Assembly: GCA_965197385.1 (NCBI GenBank)
Contig: CBDANA010000009.1
Coordinates: forward strand, 992,001-1,056,000
Direction: 5' to 3'
Length of the DNA: 64,000 nucleotides
Source of the DNA: G963667915 sp965197385
Lineage (GTDB): Bacteria; Acidobacteriota; Vicinamibacteria; Vicinamibacterales; UBA823
This document shows, piece after piece, positions 8,793 to 17,656 of this stretch. Within the stretch, counting starts at the first letter, position 1; every line of letters begins with the position of its first letter. Made by a program: the position numbers and the translations under genes. A model generated the notes under the pieces. That model saw only the letters and a program-made list of their open reading frames with translations, made no database searches and was not told where the DNA came from.

Positions 8793-9728
8793 ATGGCCTC
8801 ACGCATCGTCATCACCGGAGTGGCCGGTTTCATCGGATCGCATCTCGCTGACGCCCTCCTGGACCGCGGCCACAGTGTCGTGGGCCTCGATAATTTGCTC
8901 ACCGGCACCACGTCGAACATCGCGCACCTGGCCAACCGGGACTTCCTGTTCCTCAAGCACGACGTGACGCAGTACATCTACGTCGACGGACCTGTGGACT
9001 ACGTCCTCCACTGGGCCAGCCCGGCGAGTCCGGTCGATTATCTGGAATGGCCGATTCCCACGCTGAAAGTCGGCGCGCTGGGGACGCACAAAGCGCTCGG
9101 CCTCGCCAAGGCGAAGGGTGCGATGTTCGTGCTGGCGTCCACATCGGAAGTCTACGGCGACCCGCTGGAGCACCCGCAGCGCGAATCCTACTGGGGCAAC
9201 GTGAATCCGATCGGCCCACGCGGCGTCTACTACGAGGCGAAACGTTTCGCCGAGGCCATGACGGTCGCCTACCACCGCTACCATGCGCTGGACACGAAGA
9301 TCGTCCGCATCTTCAACACCTACGGGCCGCGCATGCGGCTCGACGACGGTCGCGCAATTCCGACCTTCGTAGCGCAGGCGCTGGCGGGTGAGGATGTGAC
9401 GATCTTCGGAACGGGCCAACAGACGCGCAGTTTCTGCTACATCAGCGACTTGGTCGAGGGAATTCTGCGCCTGATGGAATCGGGGTGCAACGACCCGGTG
9501 AACCTGGGCAATCCGGCGGAGATGACGATCACCCAGATCGCCGAGCGCATCATCGCCATGACTGGCTCGTCGAGCCAGGCCGTGCACCTCGCACTCCCGG
9601 TCGACGACCCGAAGGTGCGCCAGCCGGACATCACGCGCGCACGGGATCTGCTCGGCTGGACGCCGACGATCACGCTCGACGACGGCTTGACCCAGACGAT
9701 CGACTACGTCAGCAAGACGCTGGCCTAA
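8793..9728 (+). CDS. UDP-glucuronate decarboxylase (UDP-xylose synthase)
   Basis: Converts UDP-glucuronate to UDP-xylose with bound NAD. The 311-residue short-chain dehydrogenase has RIVITGVAGFIGSHLADAL, YVLHWASPASPVDY and STSEVYGDPLEHPQ. Its catalytic YxxxK is in YYEAKRFAEA, and RIFNTYGPRM is also present. All are diagnostic of bacterial UXS. It is the last gene of the plus-strand polysaccharide operon. With ugd at the other end of the locus it completes UDP-Glc to UDP-GlcA to UDP-Xyl, which implies a xylose- or glucuronate-containing polymer. Confidence 0.93.
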   Translation: MASRIVITGVAGFIGSHLADALLDRGHSVVGLDNLLTGTTSNIAHLANRDFLFLKHDVTQYIYVDGPVDYVLHWASPASPVDYLEWPIPTLKVGALGTHKALGLAKAKGAMFVLASTSEVYGDPLEHPQRESYWGNVNPIGPRGVYYEAKRFAEAMTVAYHRYHALDTKIVRIFNTYGPRMRLDDGRAIPTFVAQALAGEDVTIFGTGQQTRSFCYISDLVEGILRLMESGCNDPVNLGNPAEMTITQIAERIIAMTGSSSQAVHLALPVDDPKVRQPDITRARDLLGWTPTITLDDGLTQTIDYVSKTLA

Positions 9729-9731
9729 TCC

Positions 9732-12461
9732 TCACGCCGACCGCTGGCCGCGCCCAGGCTTGCCCGTTCTGGCGCGGAGCTGCTTGATCCCGCTCTCGAT
9801 GCGCTCCGCGAGCTCCCGCTCGCCCTGCAGCGCCTGCTGCGTCGCTCGCGCCGCCTGCACGGTCGCGTTCAGCGTGGCCACATTCTCGACCGCGTGGTCG
9901 ATGACCGACTTCTGCTCCGTCAGCGTCTCGAGGTTGACCCGCACGTCCTCCAGGACGTTCACGATCACGTTGGTCTTGCGCTGCGCCTCGTCGACGCTGC
10001 TGCGTCGCGCCTCGATGATCGCCATCCGCTGCTCGGTCTCCGCGACGCACGCCAGCACTTCGTCCACCCGCTGTTTGAGCTTGACCACGTCTTCACGATG
10101 ATCGACGACGTGCTGCAGATCCGCCTTGCTGCGCGTACTGATGGCGTGAATACCTTCCACTTCTTTCCGAATGGACTCGACGAAGCCCTCGCGCGTCGCA
10201 ACGGACTGAATCTGCCGCTCCAGCTCACTGGCCATCCCTTTCAGGTCAGACAGGCGGCCTTCGAACTGCGAGATCTTCTTATCGCCGAACGCCTGCTGCG
10301 ACCGCCGGCGTTCCAGTTGTTTCGTGGTTGCTTCGACCCGCTGGAGTTGATCTTCCGAGGCCAGGAGGTTTGCACCGACCTCACGCTGCCTAAACTGCAC
10401 CCGACCGAGCTCCTCCAGGAGCTCGTCACGAATGGCCGTGGACCGGCCAAGCTCCTCGCCCAACCCCTGCACCTGCTTGAGGCGCGCCTCGACGTCGCCT
10501 GCCACGTCGCGGAGCGAACTGTGTAGCTCGGCGAGTCGCCGACCCTGCTCCCGAATCTCCTCTTCGCTCTTCCGGGCTTCTTTGAACTGCTTCTGCTCCG
10601 CCTCCAACTGCTGACTGAGCGCCGTCAACTGTGTCGCCATCGGCAGCAGCTTATGCTGCAGGGCGCCCACCGCTTCGAGCTTGTGCTGTTCGTCCGTCAC
10701 CTGGATCGACAGCCCGTCGCATAGATTTTTCAGCGCCTCGATCTCCCCGCTCCGTCCGACCTGATCCGCGATCTGCCCACCGATGGTGCGACTCAGGTCG
10801 TGCAGGGCATTCAGTCGCCCCTCGACCCGATCCACGTGCTGCTGCTGCGCCGCGATCCGGGTCATCTTCTGTTCGAGGGCACCCGCCGTCGTCGCGAGCA
10901 CCGCCGCCTTCTGCGTGCCCTCATCGACGATGGACAGCTTGTTCACGATGGCGTTCATCCTGGCATCGAGATCCGGCATCTGGCGGCTGAACGAGTCCAC
11001 CCGCCCCAGGAAGCCTTCGAGCGCCGTGCGATCCGCGCCGAGCTGTTCTCGCAGTTTTGCGGCCTCCGCGTATGACGCGTAGAACGCCTCGATGTCCTTT
11101 CGTGCGTGCTCCAGGACCTCCTGGCTCTTCGTCAGGTTGTCGTAGTGCCACCGATTTGTCTTCGACAGCTCCTCGACCTCTCCCAACCGCTCCTGCAACG
11201 AGTCCAGCTCGTGTTGGCGCGCCTGCAGCTCATCGGTTTGCGTCGAAAGCGTCCCGAGCCTCGCGCCCATCACCTCCAGTCGCTGTCCGAGCACGACCGC
11301 CTCGCGGTTCTTCGCCACCACGGCGTCGACGCTCACCTCGACCGTGCCGATGGCCGTGCGGAGCGAGCCCAACCGCTGTTCGAACGCATCGAACCCCTTG
11401 CGCTCCACGGTCAAGCGCTCCAGGTACCCTCGCATGAATTCGGCCAGCTCCTCCCGATCGCGCCCGAGCCTGTCGACATCCGTCGCGAGCTGCTCCTTCG
11501 ACTGGGTAGCCGTCTGAAGCTGCGCCTGGGTGTCACGCGCGAGTTGCTCGATCCGCCCCACCAGTTCCTCGGTCTGGACCACCTGGCGCCCCCCATCCTG
11601 AAGCTTCGCGATCTGGACATCCATACTCCAGACCAGCTCGTTCAGCCGGTTCGACTCGACTAGGGCATGTTCGACCGTGTGCTTCTGATTCTCGAGCGCT
11701 TTGGTCTTCTGCGCCACGTGCTCCACCAGGGCATTGAGCGCGCCAATCCGCTTTTCGGTCGTCTTGCTGAGCTGGTCAAGCTCCTTGAAATGCCCCAGCT
11801 TCGTGTCGATCTGCTTCACGGTCTCGGCGGTCGCCACCGATTCGTTCTTCGCCTGGCGCACCGAGTCCTTGAGCTTTGCGTAGTCCTTCGCCAGGCCGCC
11901 CGAGGCGGTACGCAGCTGCTCCAACTCGGTCTGCAGTGCCTCGGCCCGCTCGGTTGCCCCCGTGAGATCGGCCACTGACTTGCGGAGACTGCGGCGCATC
12001 TCCTCCTGGGTGGCTTGATCGTTCTTGAGCGTTTCCAGGCTGGCGCTGGTCTGCAGCGCTTGGGACGAGAGCTGTTGCACGTCGGCACGATGTTTCTGCA
12101 GCTCACCATCCGGCGCCAGCAGTTTCTGCGCCGACCGCTCGGCTTGCACCAACGTGTCGGTCAGCGCCTGGACCCGACCATCCAGCTTGGCGATCTCCTT
12201 GCCTCGCTCCTCGAACGCAGCCAGCCGGCCCGCCAGCACCTCGAGCTGTTCCGAAGCGGCAGTCGCCCTGTCGGCTACCCGCTGCACCGCCTTGGAGACC
12301 TGCGGGAGCGACACCTTGCCGGCCCGGACTTCGATCTGCGTAAGCATCGTGCTGAGCGCCCCACGCTCCTCTCGCGCTGTGTCAATCAGCGCCTGCAGTT
12401 CGTCCCGCTGCTCCTCGACCGACTTCGTCGTTTGCTTGCGCCGCTTCAGGGCATCGAACAT
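9732..12461 (-). CDS. Very long coiled-coil protein, function unknown
   Basis: 909 residues starting MFDALKRRKQTTKS at 12461, which follows an AAGGAGAC ribosome site; an upstream in-frame start at 12500 lacks one. The protein is almost entirely heptad-like (ELQ, LEQLR, LEVLAGRLAAFEERG, ERRRSQQ) and rich in Glu, Gln, Leu, Arg and Lys. It has no signal peptide, membrane helix or ATP-binding motif. This argues against an SMC ATPase and fits a cytoplasmic filament-forming or scaffolding coiled coil. It converges on the polysaccharide operon with only three bases between stop codons. No enzymatic role can be assigned. Confidence 0.85.
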   Translation of the reverse strand: MFDALKRRKQTTKSVEEQRDELQALIDTAREERGALSTMLTQIEVRAGKVSLPQVSKAVQRVADRATAASEQLEVLAGRLAAFEERGKEIAKLDGRVQALTDTLVQAERSAQKLLAPDGELQKHRADVQQLSSQALQTSASLETLKNDQATQEEMRRSLRKSVADLTGATERAEALQTELEQLRTASGGLAKDYAKLKDSVRQAKNESVATAETVKQIDTKLGHFKELDQLSKTTEKRIGALNALVEHVAQKTKALENQKHTVEHALVESNRLNELVWSMDVQIAKLQDGGRQVVQTEELVGRIEQLARDTQAQLQTATQSKEQLATDVDRLGRDREELAEFMRGYLERLTVERKGFDAFEQRLGSLRTAIGTVEVSVDAVVAKNREAVVLGQRLEVMGARLGTLSTQTDELQARQHELDSLQERLGEVEELSKTNRWHYDNLTKSQEVLEHARKDIEAFYASYAEAAKLREQLGADRTALEGFLGRVDSFSRQMPDLDARMNAIVNKLSIVDEGTQKAAVLATTAGALEQKMTRIAAQQQHVDRVEGRLNALHDLSRTIGGQIADQVGRSGEIEALKNLCDGLSIQVTDEQHKLEAVGALQHKLLPMATQLTALSQQLEAEQKQFKEARKSEEEIREQGRRLAELHSSLRDVAGDVEARLKQVQGLGEELGRSTAIRDELLEELGRVQFRQREVGANLLASEDQLQRVEATTKQLERRRSQQAFGDKKISQFEGRLSDLKGMASELERQIQSVATREGFVESIRKEVEGIHAISTRSKADLQHVVDHREDVVKLKQRVDEVLACVAETEQRMAIIEARRSSVDEAQRKTNVIVNVLEDVRVNLETLTEQKSVIDHAVENVATLNATVQAARATQQALQGERELAERIESGIKQLRARTGKPGRGQRSA

Positions 12462-12623
12462 CGCCTTGTCTCCTTTACTTCCCTTGCAGAGCCACCACAC
12501 CCGGGCCGCGTTCGAAGAGCTGACCCGGGCCGCGGCACCGCACCCGCTTCACCGAACCAGGCCTCCTAAATCGTGCAGAACTGCGCACCCCGACACAGCA
12601 TTCGCGCGGTGTCCATCCTCATT

Positions 12624-13178
12624 CTACGTGCTATCGACCGATCTCGCAGCATGCACGATGTAATGCAATCCGGAAATCAGCGCAATGCCCAGCGATGCAT
12701 ACACGCAGACATCGATCAGTGCGGACGTGCGCTCCCAATAGTTGAACGTCATCGTCACGATCCCGGTCACGACGTACACGCCCGTGGCAGCCTTGCCCAA
12801 CATCGACGGCCGAAACGTCCTCGGCCCCACCGCCATATTGACCACCGCCACCGTCAGGACGATGCCAATGTCCCGACTGAACACCACGACAGTTAGCCAG
12901 ACCGGAAGCCGGTTCGTCAACCCGAGCCCAGGCAGCGTAAGCACCACGAACGCCGTCAACAGCAGGAGCTTATCCGCCGCCGGGTCCAGCCAGGCGCCGA
13001 CATCGGTCCGGCTGTTCGACCAGCGTGCGATGAGCCCGTCCAGTAGATCCGTCACGCCGGCGAACACGAACGTGGCTAGCGCCCATCCCAGATACTGATA
13101 GATCGTCAGGATGACGAACGCTGGAATGAGCAGCAACCGGAGCAGCGTCAGCTGATTCGCGAACGTCAGGATCGCCAT
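12624..13178 (-). CDS. pgsA: CDP-diacylglycerol--glycerol-3-phosphate 3-phosphatidyltransferase
   Basis: First committed step to phosphatidylglycerol, in the inner membrane. The 184-residue protein begins MAILTFANQLTLLRLLLIP and has the CDP-alcohol phosphotransferase signature DGLIARWSNSRTDVG plus LDPAADK (DGxxAR...GxxxDxxxD), followed by further hydrophobic helices. The start at 13178 is chosen at the conserved NxLTxxR region; an in-frame upstream ATG at 13265 would add a non-conserved leader. It lies 31 bp downstream of the TPR lipoprotein gene. A related CDP-alcohol transferase cannot be fully excluded. Confidence 0.88.
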   Translation of the reverse strand: MAILTFANQLTLLRLLLIPAFVILTIYQYLGWALATFVFAGVTDLLDGLIARWSNSRTDVGAWLDPAADKLLLLTAFVVLTLPGLGLTNRLPVWLTVVVFSRDIGIVLTVAVVNMAVGPRTFRPSMLGKAATGVYVVTGIVTMTFNYWERTSALIDVCVYASLGIALISGLHYIVHAARSVDST

Positions 13179-13209
13179 GCGATCGAATACCCCTTGCGTG
13201 GTACACGTC

Positions 13210-14577
13210 TTACGGATCGGCGAGCTCCTCGAGCCGGCCGACCGTCGAAACGGCCTCCAGACCACTGACCATCGCAGAGAGATCGAACCGACCGCCGCGC
13301 GTGGCCATCACGCCCGCCGCCACCGCCATCGAGGCGGCCGCATACTGCACATGCTCTGGCCCCACATCGGTGAATACCTCCCGCGCCGTCTGCCACCCGT
13401 GCCGCAGCGATAGGCGCTGCATCGAGATGAGGGTCAGGACTCGGCTCACGACCTGCGCCAGCTCGCCCCGATCCACGAGGACCTCGGGCTGAAACGTGTG
13501 GTTCGGCAGCACTTCGACGATGCCGGCCTGCGCTGCCGCCAGAATCCAGCGGTCGGCCCAGTGCGTGCGGGTGTCGGTGATCAGGACGGTTCCGTCCCGG
13601 GGAGCGCCGGCGATGACTCGCACGAGTCGCACCGCCACCAGCGACGCCAACTCCGCTCGGCTCACGGTCGGCTGGTCCGGGATGGCCCGATACGGCGGAG
13701 GCAGCCGCGCCGCTGTCAGCCGCCGCCGAATTCGTTCGAGTCGCGCCAGGCGCTCCGGCGTCGCATCGCTCCGAGCCGCGCTCGCGAAGGCCGCCTCGGC
13801 GCCCTCGAGGTCGCCGAGCAATTCGTGAATCTCCCCTTCGAGGGTGAAGCCATCCGCATCGTTCGGCTCCAACTCGTTGGCCCGCCGCACGTGATCGAGC
13901 GCGCGCCCCAGCTCACCGAGCCGCCGCTCGACAGCCGCCAGGCCCCGATAGACCAGACCACTATCCGGCGCCAGCGCTAACGCCTGCTCGTAGGCCTGCC
14001 GGGCCGCACCGTAGCGCTCCGCCGCCTCCGCCTCGCGTGCCGTCCTGAGCGACACCTGGACACTCCGAAACCGGAGCACCTCGATCCGCCGGCGGACGTC
14101 CGTCAAGGCCGAATCTGCGCCGAGCGCCGACTCGAACGCCACCAGCGCCTCCGCTTCCCGGCGCGACGCCAGCAGCGCTTCACCTCGACCGACCCAGGCC
14201 GGCGCATAGAGGGGCGCACGCTCCAGCACCGCGCCGAATCGCGCCAGCGCGTCGTCATAGCGCCGCGCCGCCACGTCGATATAGCCCAAGCCTACCTCGG
14301 CTGGATAGAAGGACGCCGTGCTGGCCAGCACATCCGAAAACCCCACGGTCGCCGAGGCCAGCTCACCCGCCTGCAACCGCCGCCACGCATCGACATGACT
14401 CGTCACGATGGCCAGCTCCCCCAACGAGTCCGGAACCGCGGGGAAGAGAAAATTCGGAAACCGCGGCGGCCCGGGCGACGCCGGCGGTGGGGGCGGCGCG
14501 CAGCCGGCCCACCACGCCAGCCCGATGGCCAACACCAAGATCCGCCGCGCGGACAGCAGCCTTCGGGACTCGCCCAT
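13210..14577 (-). CDS. TPR-repeat lipoprotein with SLH-like C-terminus
   Basis: 455 residues. A hydrophobic leader ends in LAWWAGC, a lipobox-like site, followed by a proline-rich linker, so export and lipidation are likely. Residues of about 60-290 form tetratricopeptide-like pairs (YAPAWVGRGEALLASRREAE, YEQALALAPDSGLVYRGLAA, LEPNDADGFTLEGEIHELLG). The C-terminal 150 residues resemble S-layer-homology repeats: ITDTRTHWADRWILAAAQAG, then a second unit with FTDVGPEHVQYAAASMAVAA. The ATG at 14577 is preferred over the GTG three codons earlier. It probably works at the cell envelope as a scaffold; the partner is unknown. Confidence 0.75.
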   Translation of the reverse strand: MGESRRLLSARRILVLAIGLAWWAGCAPPPPPASPGPPRFPNFLFPAVPDSLGELAIVTSHVDAWRRLQAGELASATVGFSDVLASTASFYPAEVGLGYIDVAARRYDDALARFGAVLERAPLYAPAWVGRGEALLASRREAEALVAFESALGADSALTDVRRRIEVLRFRSVQVSLRTAREAEAAERYGAARQAYEQALALAPDSGLVYRGLAAVERRLGELGRALDHVRRANELEPNDADGFTLEGEIHELLGDLEGAEAAFASAARSDATPERLARLERIRRRLTAARLPPPYRAIPDQPTVSRAELASLVAVRLVRVIAGAPRDGTVLITDTRTHWADRWILAAAQAGIVEVLPNHTFQPEVLVDRGELAQVVSRVLTLISMQRLSLRHGWQTAREVFTDVGPEHVQYAAASMAVAAGVMATRGGRFDLSAMVSGLEAVSTVGRLEELADP

Positions 14578-14599
14578 CACACCCACACACCCACACCCA

Positions 14600-15793
14600 T
14601 CAATGCACCTGCGCCACCCGCTCCGCCGACGTCTGACCGCCAGCTTCGCCGCTGGGGGCGGCGGCGCCGACGCTCACCCCCGTGGCCGCCAGGGCGTGCT
14701 CGATCACCCTGCACACCACGTCCCCGCTCGCCGGATCGGTCGCCGATAGACACACCGCCTCCGGCCGCTGGCGGCGCAACCGGGCGAGGTCAGCCCGATT
14801 CAGGAGGTCGCATTTGTTGAGCACGGTGACGCACGGGATACCGTCCGCGCCGATTTCTTGGAGCACGCCACTGACAGCCGCCTCCTGCCGGTCGCACGAT
14901 GGACTCGAGGCGTCGCTCACGTGCAGCAGCACGTCGGCCTCCGCCACCTCTTCCAGCGTCGCACGAAATGCCGCGACCAGCGCGTGCGGCAGCCGCTCCA
15001 GGAATCCGACCGTGTCCGAACACAGCACCAATCGACGACCGGGCAGCCGCAATCGCCGGAGCAGGGGATCCAGCGTCATGAACAGCACGTCCGACACGAC
15101 CGCGTCGTCCCCCGTCAACCGGTTGAACAGCATCGTTTTGCCTGCGTTCGTGTAGCCGACCAGCGCCACAGTCGGTATTCGACGCTTCGTTCGGCTAAAC
15201 CGTAATCGCGCCCTCCGCTGACGCACGAGCTCGAGCTGCCGCCCGATCGTCACAATACGCCGACGAATTTTGCGCCGATCGATCTCCAGCTTGGTTTCAC
15301 CCGGGCCGCGGGTCCCAATACCACCGCCGAGCCTGGACAGTGCGTGTCCCGCACCCGCCAACCGCGGCAAGAGATACCGCAACTGCGCCAGTTCTACCTG
15401 CAGCTTGCCCTCGCGTGTCCTGGCACGCCGCACGAAGATATCCAGGATGAGTTGGGTCCGATCGACGACCGGCCGCTCGACCGCCTCTTCCAGGTGCCGG
15501 CGCTGACTGGGCGACAGCTCCGCGTCGATGACGACCACGTCGATCGCCGATTCCGCGCAGGCTGCAGCCAGCTCCGCGACCTTGCCGCGACCGAGGTAGC
15601 GCGTCGGGTCGGCGCTGCGCCGCTCTTGTAGCAAGAACAACACCGGCGTCGCCCCGGCCGCGCGCACCAACCGCGCCAGCTCATCGAGCGTACGGTCAGC
15701 GTCATCCCGGCGACCAATCACCAGGCCGACGACCGCGACTCGCTCCGACGAAGTGGAAAGGGGTCGAACGGCGAACTCCGGCTCGCGCCGCAT
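14600..15793 (-). CDS. hflX: GTPase HflX (ribosome-splitting factor)
   Basis: Ribosome-associated GTPase that can split stalled 70S particles. The 397-residue product has the HflX N-terminal domain (YLGRGKVAELA, IDAELSPSQRRHLEEA), a basic helical linker with GPGETKLEIDRR, and the G domain: G1 GYTNAGKTMLF, G3 DTVGFLERLP, G4 NKCD. The start at 15793 overlaps the tsaC stop by one base (TGATG), indicating coupled translation. A longer frame to 15823 would run into tsaC. Confidence 0.93.
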   Translation of the reverse strand: MRREPEFAVRPLSTSSERVAVVGLVIGRRDDADRTLDELARLVRAAGATPVLFLLQERRSADPTRYLGRGKVAELAAACAESAIDVVVIDAELSPSQRRHLEEAVERPVVDRTQLILDIFVRRARTREGKLQVELAQLRYLLPRLAGAGHALSRLGGGIGTRGPGETKLEIDRRKIRRRIVTIGRQLELVRQRRARLRFSRTKRRIPTVALVGYTNAGKTMLFNRLTGDDAVVSDVLFMTLDPLLRRLRLPGRRLVLCSDTVGFLERLPHALVAAFRATLEEVAEADVLLHVSDASSPSCDRQEAAVSGVLQEIGADGIPCVTVLNKCDLLNRADLARLRRQRPEAVCLSATDPASGDVVCRVIEHALAATGVSVGAAAPSGEAGGQTSAERVAQVH

Positions 15794-16425
15794 CACGAAA
15801 GCGATTCTAACACGCGATCCCACGGCACCGCGCCCGCGCGCAGGAGCGTCGCCTTCGGTCCGCGCGCATCGACGATTGTCGATGCCGCGCCGCCAGCCAC
15901 CGGGCCCGCGTCCACGATCAGATCGACAGCCTGCCGCACTGCCTCATCCAGTTCGCTCAGGTGCGCGATCGGGGCCACCCCGCTGTGGTTCGCGCTGGTC
16001 GCGACCAACGGCGTCCGCGCGACGCGCGCCAGGGCGCAGGCGACCGCGTGGTCCGGCACCCGCACGGCGACCGACCCGCCCGGTCCAACACACGGCTGCA
16101 CCAGATGGGTGTGCGCGTCGATGACCAGCGTCAGCGGACCGGGCCACCAACGCGCGGCTAGCCGCTGGCCCAGCGACGACAGGATCCCGACGTCACGATT
16201 CACCTGGGCTCCGTCGGCCGCGATCACGGACATCGGCTGATCGTGACGCCGTCCCTTGAGCCGGCAGATCCGTGTCACCGCGGCGACGTCGTGGGCACTG
16301 GCGCCGAGGCCATAGAGTGTGTCGGTCGGATAGACGACCACCGCCCCCCTGGCGATTGCCCCGGCCACCTCCCGCACGGCATCTGCCTCGGGGGACAGCG
16401 GATCGATGCGGATCTCGTTCGGCAT
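15793..16425 (-). CDS. tsaC: L-threonylcarbamoyladenylate synthase (TsaC/YrdC family)
   Basis: Makes threonylcarbamoyl-AMP from threonine, bicarbonate and ATP for t6A37 modification of ANN-decoding tRNAs. 210 residues with the YrdC-domain motifs VVYPTDTLYGLGA, RLKGRRHDQPMSV, WPGPLTLVI and TSANHSG. The start at 16425 (MPNEIRIDPL) is chosen at the conserved N-terminus; upstream frame to 16626 shows no similarity. It is coupled to hflX by a one-base overlap, so both products of this pair act on translation. Confidence 0.92.
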   Translation of the reverse strand: MPNEIRIDPLSPEADAVREVAGAIARGAVVVYPTDTLYGLGASAHDVAAVTRICRLKGRRHDQPMSVIAADGAQVNRDVGILSSLGQRLAARWWPGPLTLVIDAHTHLVQPCVGPGGSVAVRVPDHAVACALARVARTPLVATSANHSGVAPIAHLSELDEAVRQAVDLIVDAGPVAGGAASTIVDARGPKATLLRAGAVPWDRVLESLS

Positions 16426-16643
16426 ATGATCGACTCGACCACAGGGCGCACGTGCCAGCCAAACACCGCCGCCGCAAGCCGAAGCTTCCTCGAGCGCCTT
16501 TGCTCCGCCAGCGCGGAGGCGCTCTCGAGGACCGGACCAAGTGCCCGCACCGGCGTCGTAAGTATCGCCGCCCGCCCCGACACGACGATTAGCAGTGCTA
16601 GCCGCCCGCGGTGCATCACCTATCACCGGCGGCTGAAAGGCGG

Positions 16644-17624
16644 CTAAAAGCGGACGCGTGCGTCGCGATCCTCCCGCACGTGAATCGTGTCGACGAACTG
16701 CACGCGGTGAGGCTGGGTCTGCATGATCAATGAGTGTGTACGGACGCCCTCCCCGAAAAAGCGGACGCCCTCCAGCAGCGTGCCCTCGGTGACGCCCGTT
16801 GCCGCGAAGATGATGGCCTCACTCGACGCCAGATCCCGCGCGCAATAGACCCGTCGCAGGTCGGTGATGCCCATGGCCCGGCACCGTTCCTCGTGCTCCG
16901 GCGCGCTCACGACCAGGCGCGCGAAAATCTCGCCGTTCAGGCAACGCATGGCGGCCGCCGTCAGGACACCCTCCGGCGCCCCGCCCGTCCCCATTACCGC
17001 GTGGACGCCGCTGCCCACCACGGCCGCCGAAATCCCGGCAGACAGGTCGCCGTCGGTGATGAGGCGAATGCGCGCGCCTGTCGCACGGATGTCGCTGATC
17101 AGCTGCGCGTGGCGCTCACGCTCGAGCACGACGACCACGAGATCCTGGACGCGACGGTCCAGGCACTCCGCGATCGCGTCCAGATTCTCGGCCACCGGCG
17201 CGTCCAGGCTCACCGCCGCCTTGCAGCTCGGTCCGACGACGAGCTTTTCCATGTAGAGGTCGGGTGCGTGGAGCAGCCCGCCCTGCTCCGCCGCGGCCAG
17301 GACGGTAATGGCGTTTGGTGAGCCGGTCGCGCAGAGGTTCGTCCCCTCGAGCGGGTCGACCGCAATGTCGATGGCCGGATAGGTGCCGCCCTGCCGCTGC
17401 GCTTTCCCTACCTTTTCACCGATGAACAGCATCGGCGCCTCGTCCCGCTCACCCTCGCCGATGACGATCGTGCCGTCCATCGGCACGCCATCCATGGTCC
17501 GACGCATCGCCTCCACGGCGACCTCGTCCGACCCATGCCGATCGCCCTGGCCCATGGTGTGGGCGCAGGCAATAGCCGCCTGCTCGACGACGTTCAGAAA
17601 ATCCAGCGATAGCCCTGATTCCAT
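16644..17624 (-). CDS. glpX: Class II fructose-1,6-bisphosphatase
   Basis: Hydrolyses fructose-1,6-bisphosphate to fructose-6-phosphate in gluconeogenesis, metal dependent. The 326 residues contain GEGERDEAPMLFIGEKVG, the metal/substrate loop AVDPLEGTNL, and the GTGGAPEGVLTAAAM segment, all conserved in GlpX. The start at 17624 (MESGLSLDFLNVVEQAA) matches the family N-terminus; upstream in-frame sequence to 17690 does not. The gene is 32 bp downstream of the acyl-CoA dehydrogenase, possibly in one transcript. The 218 bp to the tsaC start show no gene. Confidence 0.94.
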   Translation of the reverse strand: MESGLSLDFLNVVEQAAIACAHTMGQGDRHGSDEVAVEAMRRTMDGVPMDGTIVIGEGERDEAPMLFIGEKVGKAQRQGGTYPAIDIAVDPLEGTNLCATGSPNAITVLAAAEQGGLLHAPDLYMEKLVVGPSCKAAVSLDAPVAENLDAIAECLDRRVQDLVVVVLERERHAQLISDIRATGARIRLITDGDLSAGISAAVVGSGVHAVMGTGGAPEGVLTAAAMRCLNGEIFARLVVSAPEHEERCRAMGITDLRRVYCARDLASSEAIIFAATGVTEGTLLEGVRFFGEGVRTHSLIMQTQPHRVQFVDTIHVREDRDARVRF

Positions 17625-17656
17625 CGTGACGCCTCGCCTCCGGACCCGCCGAGCGC

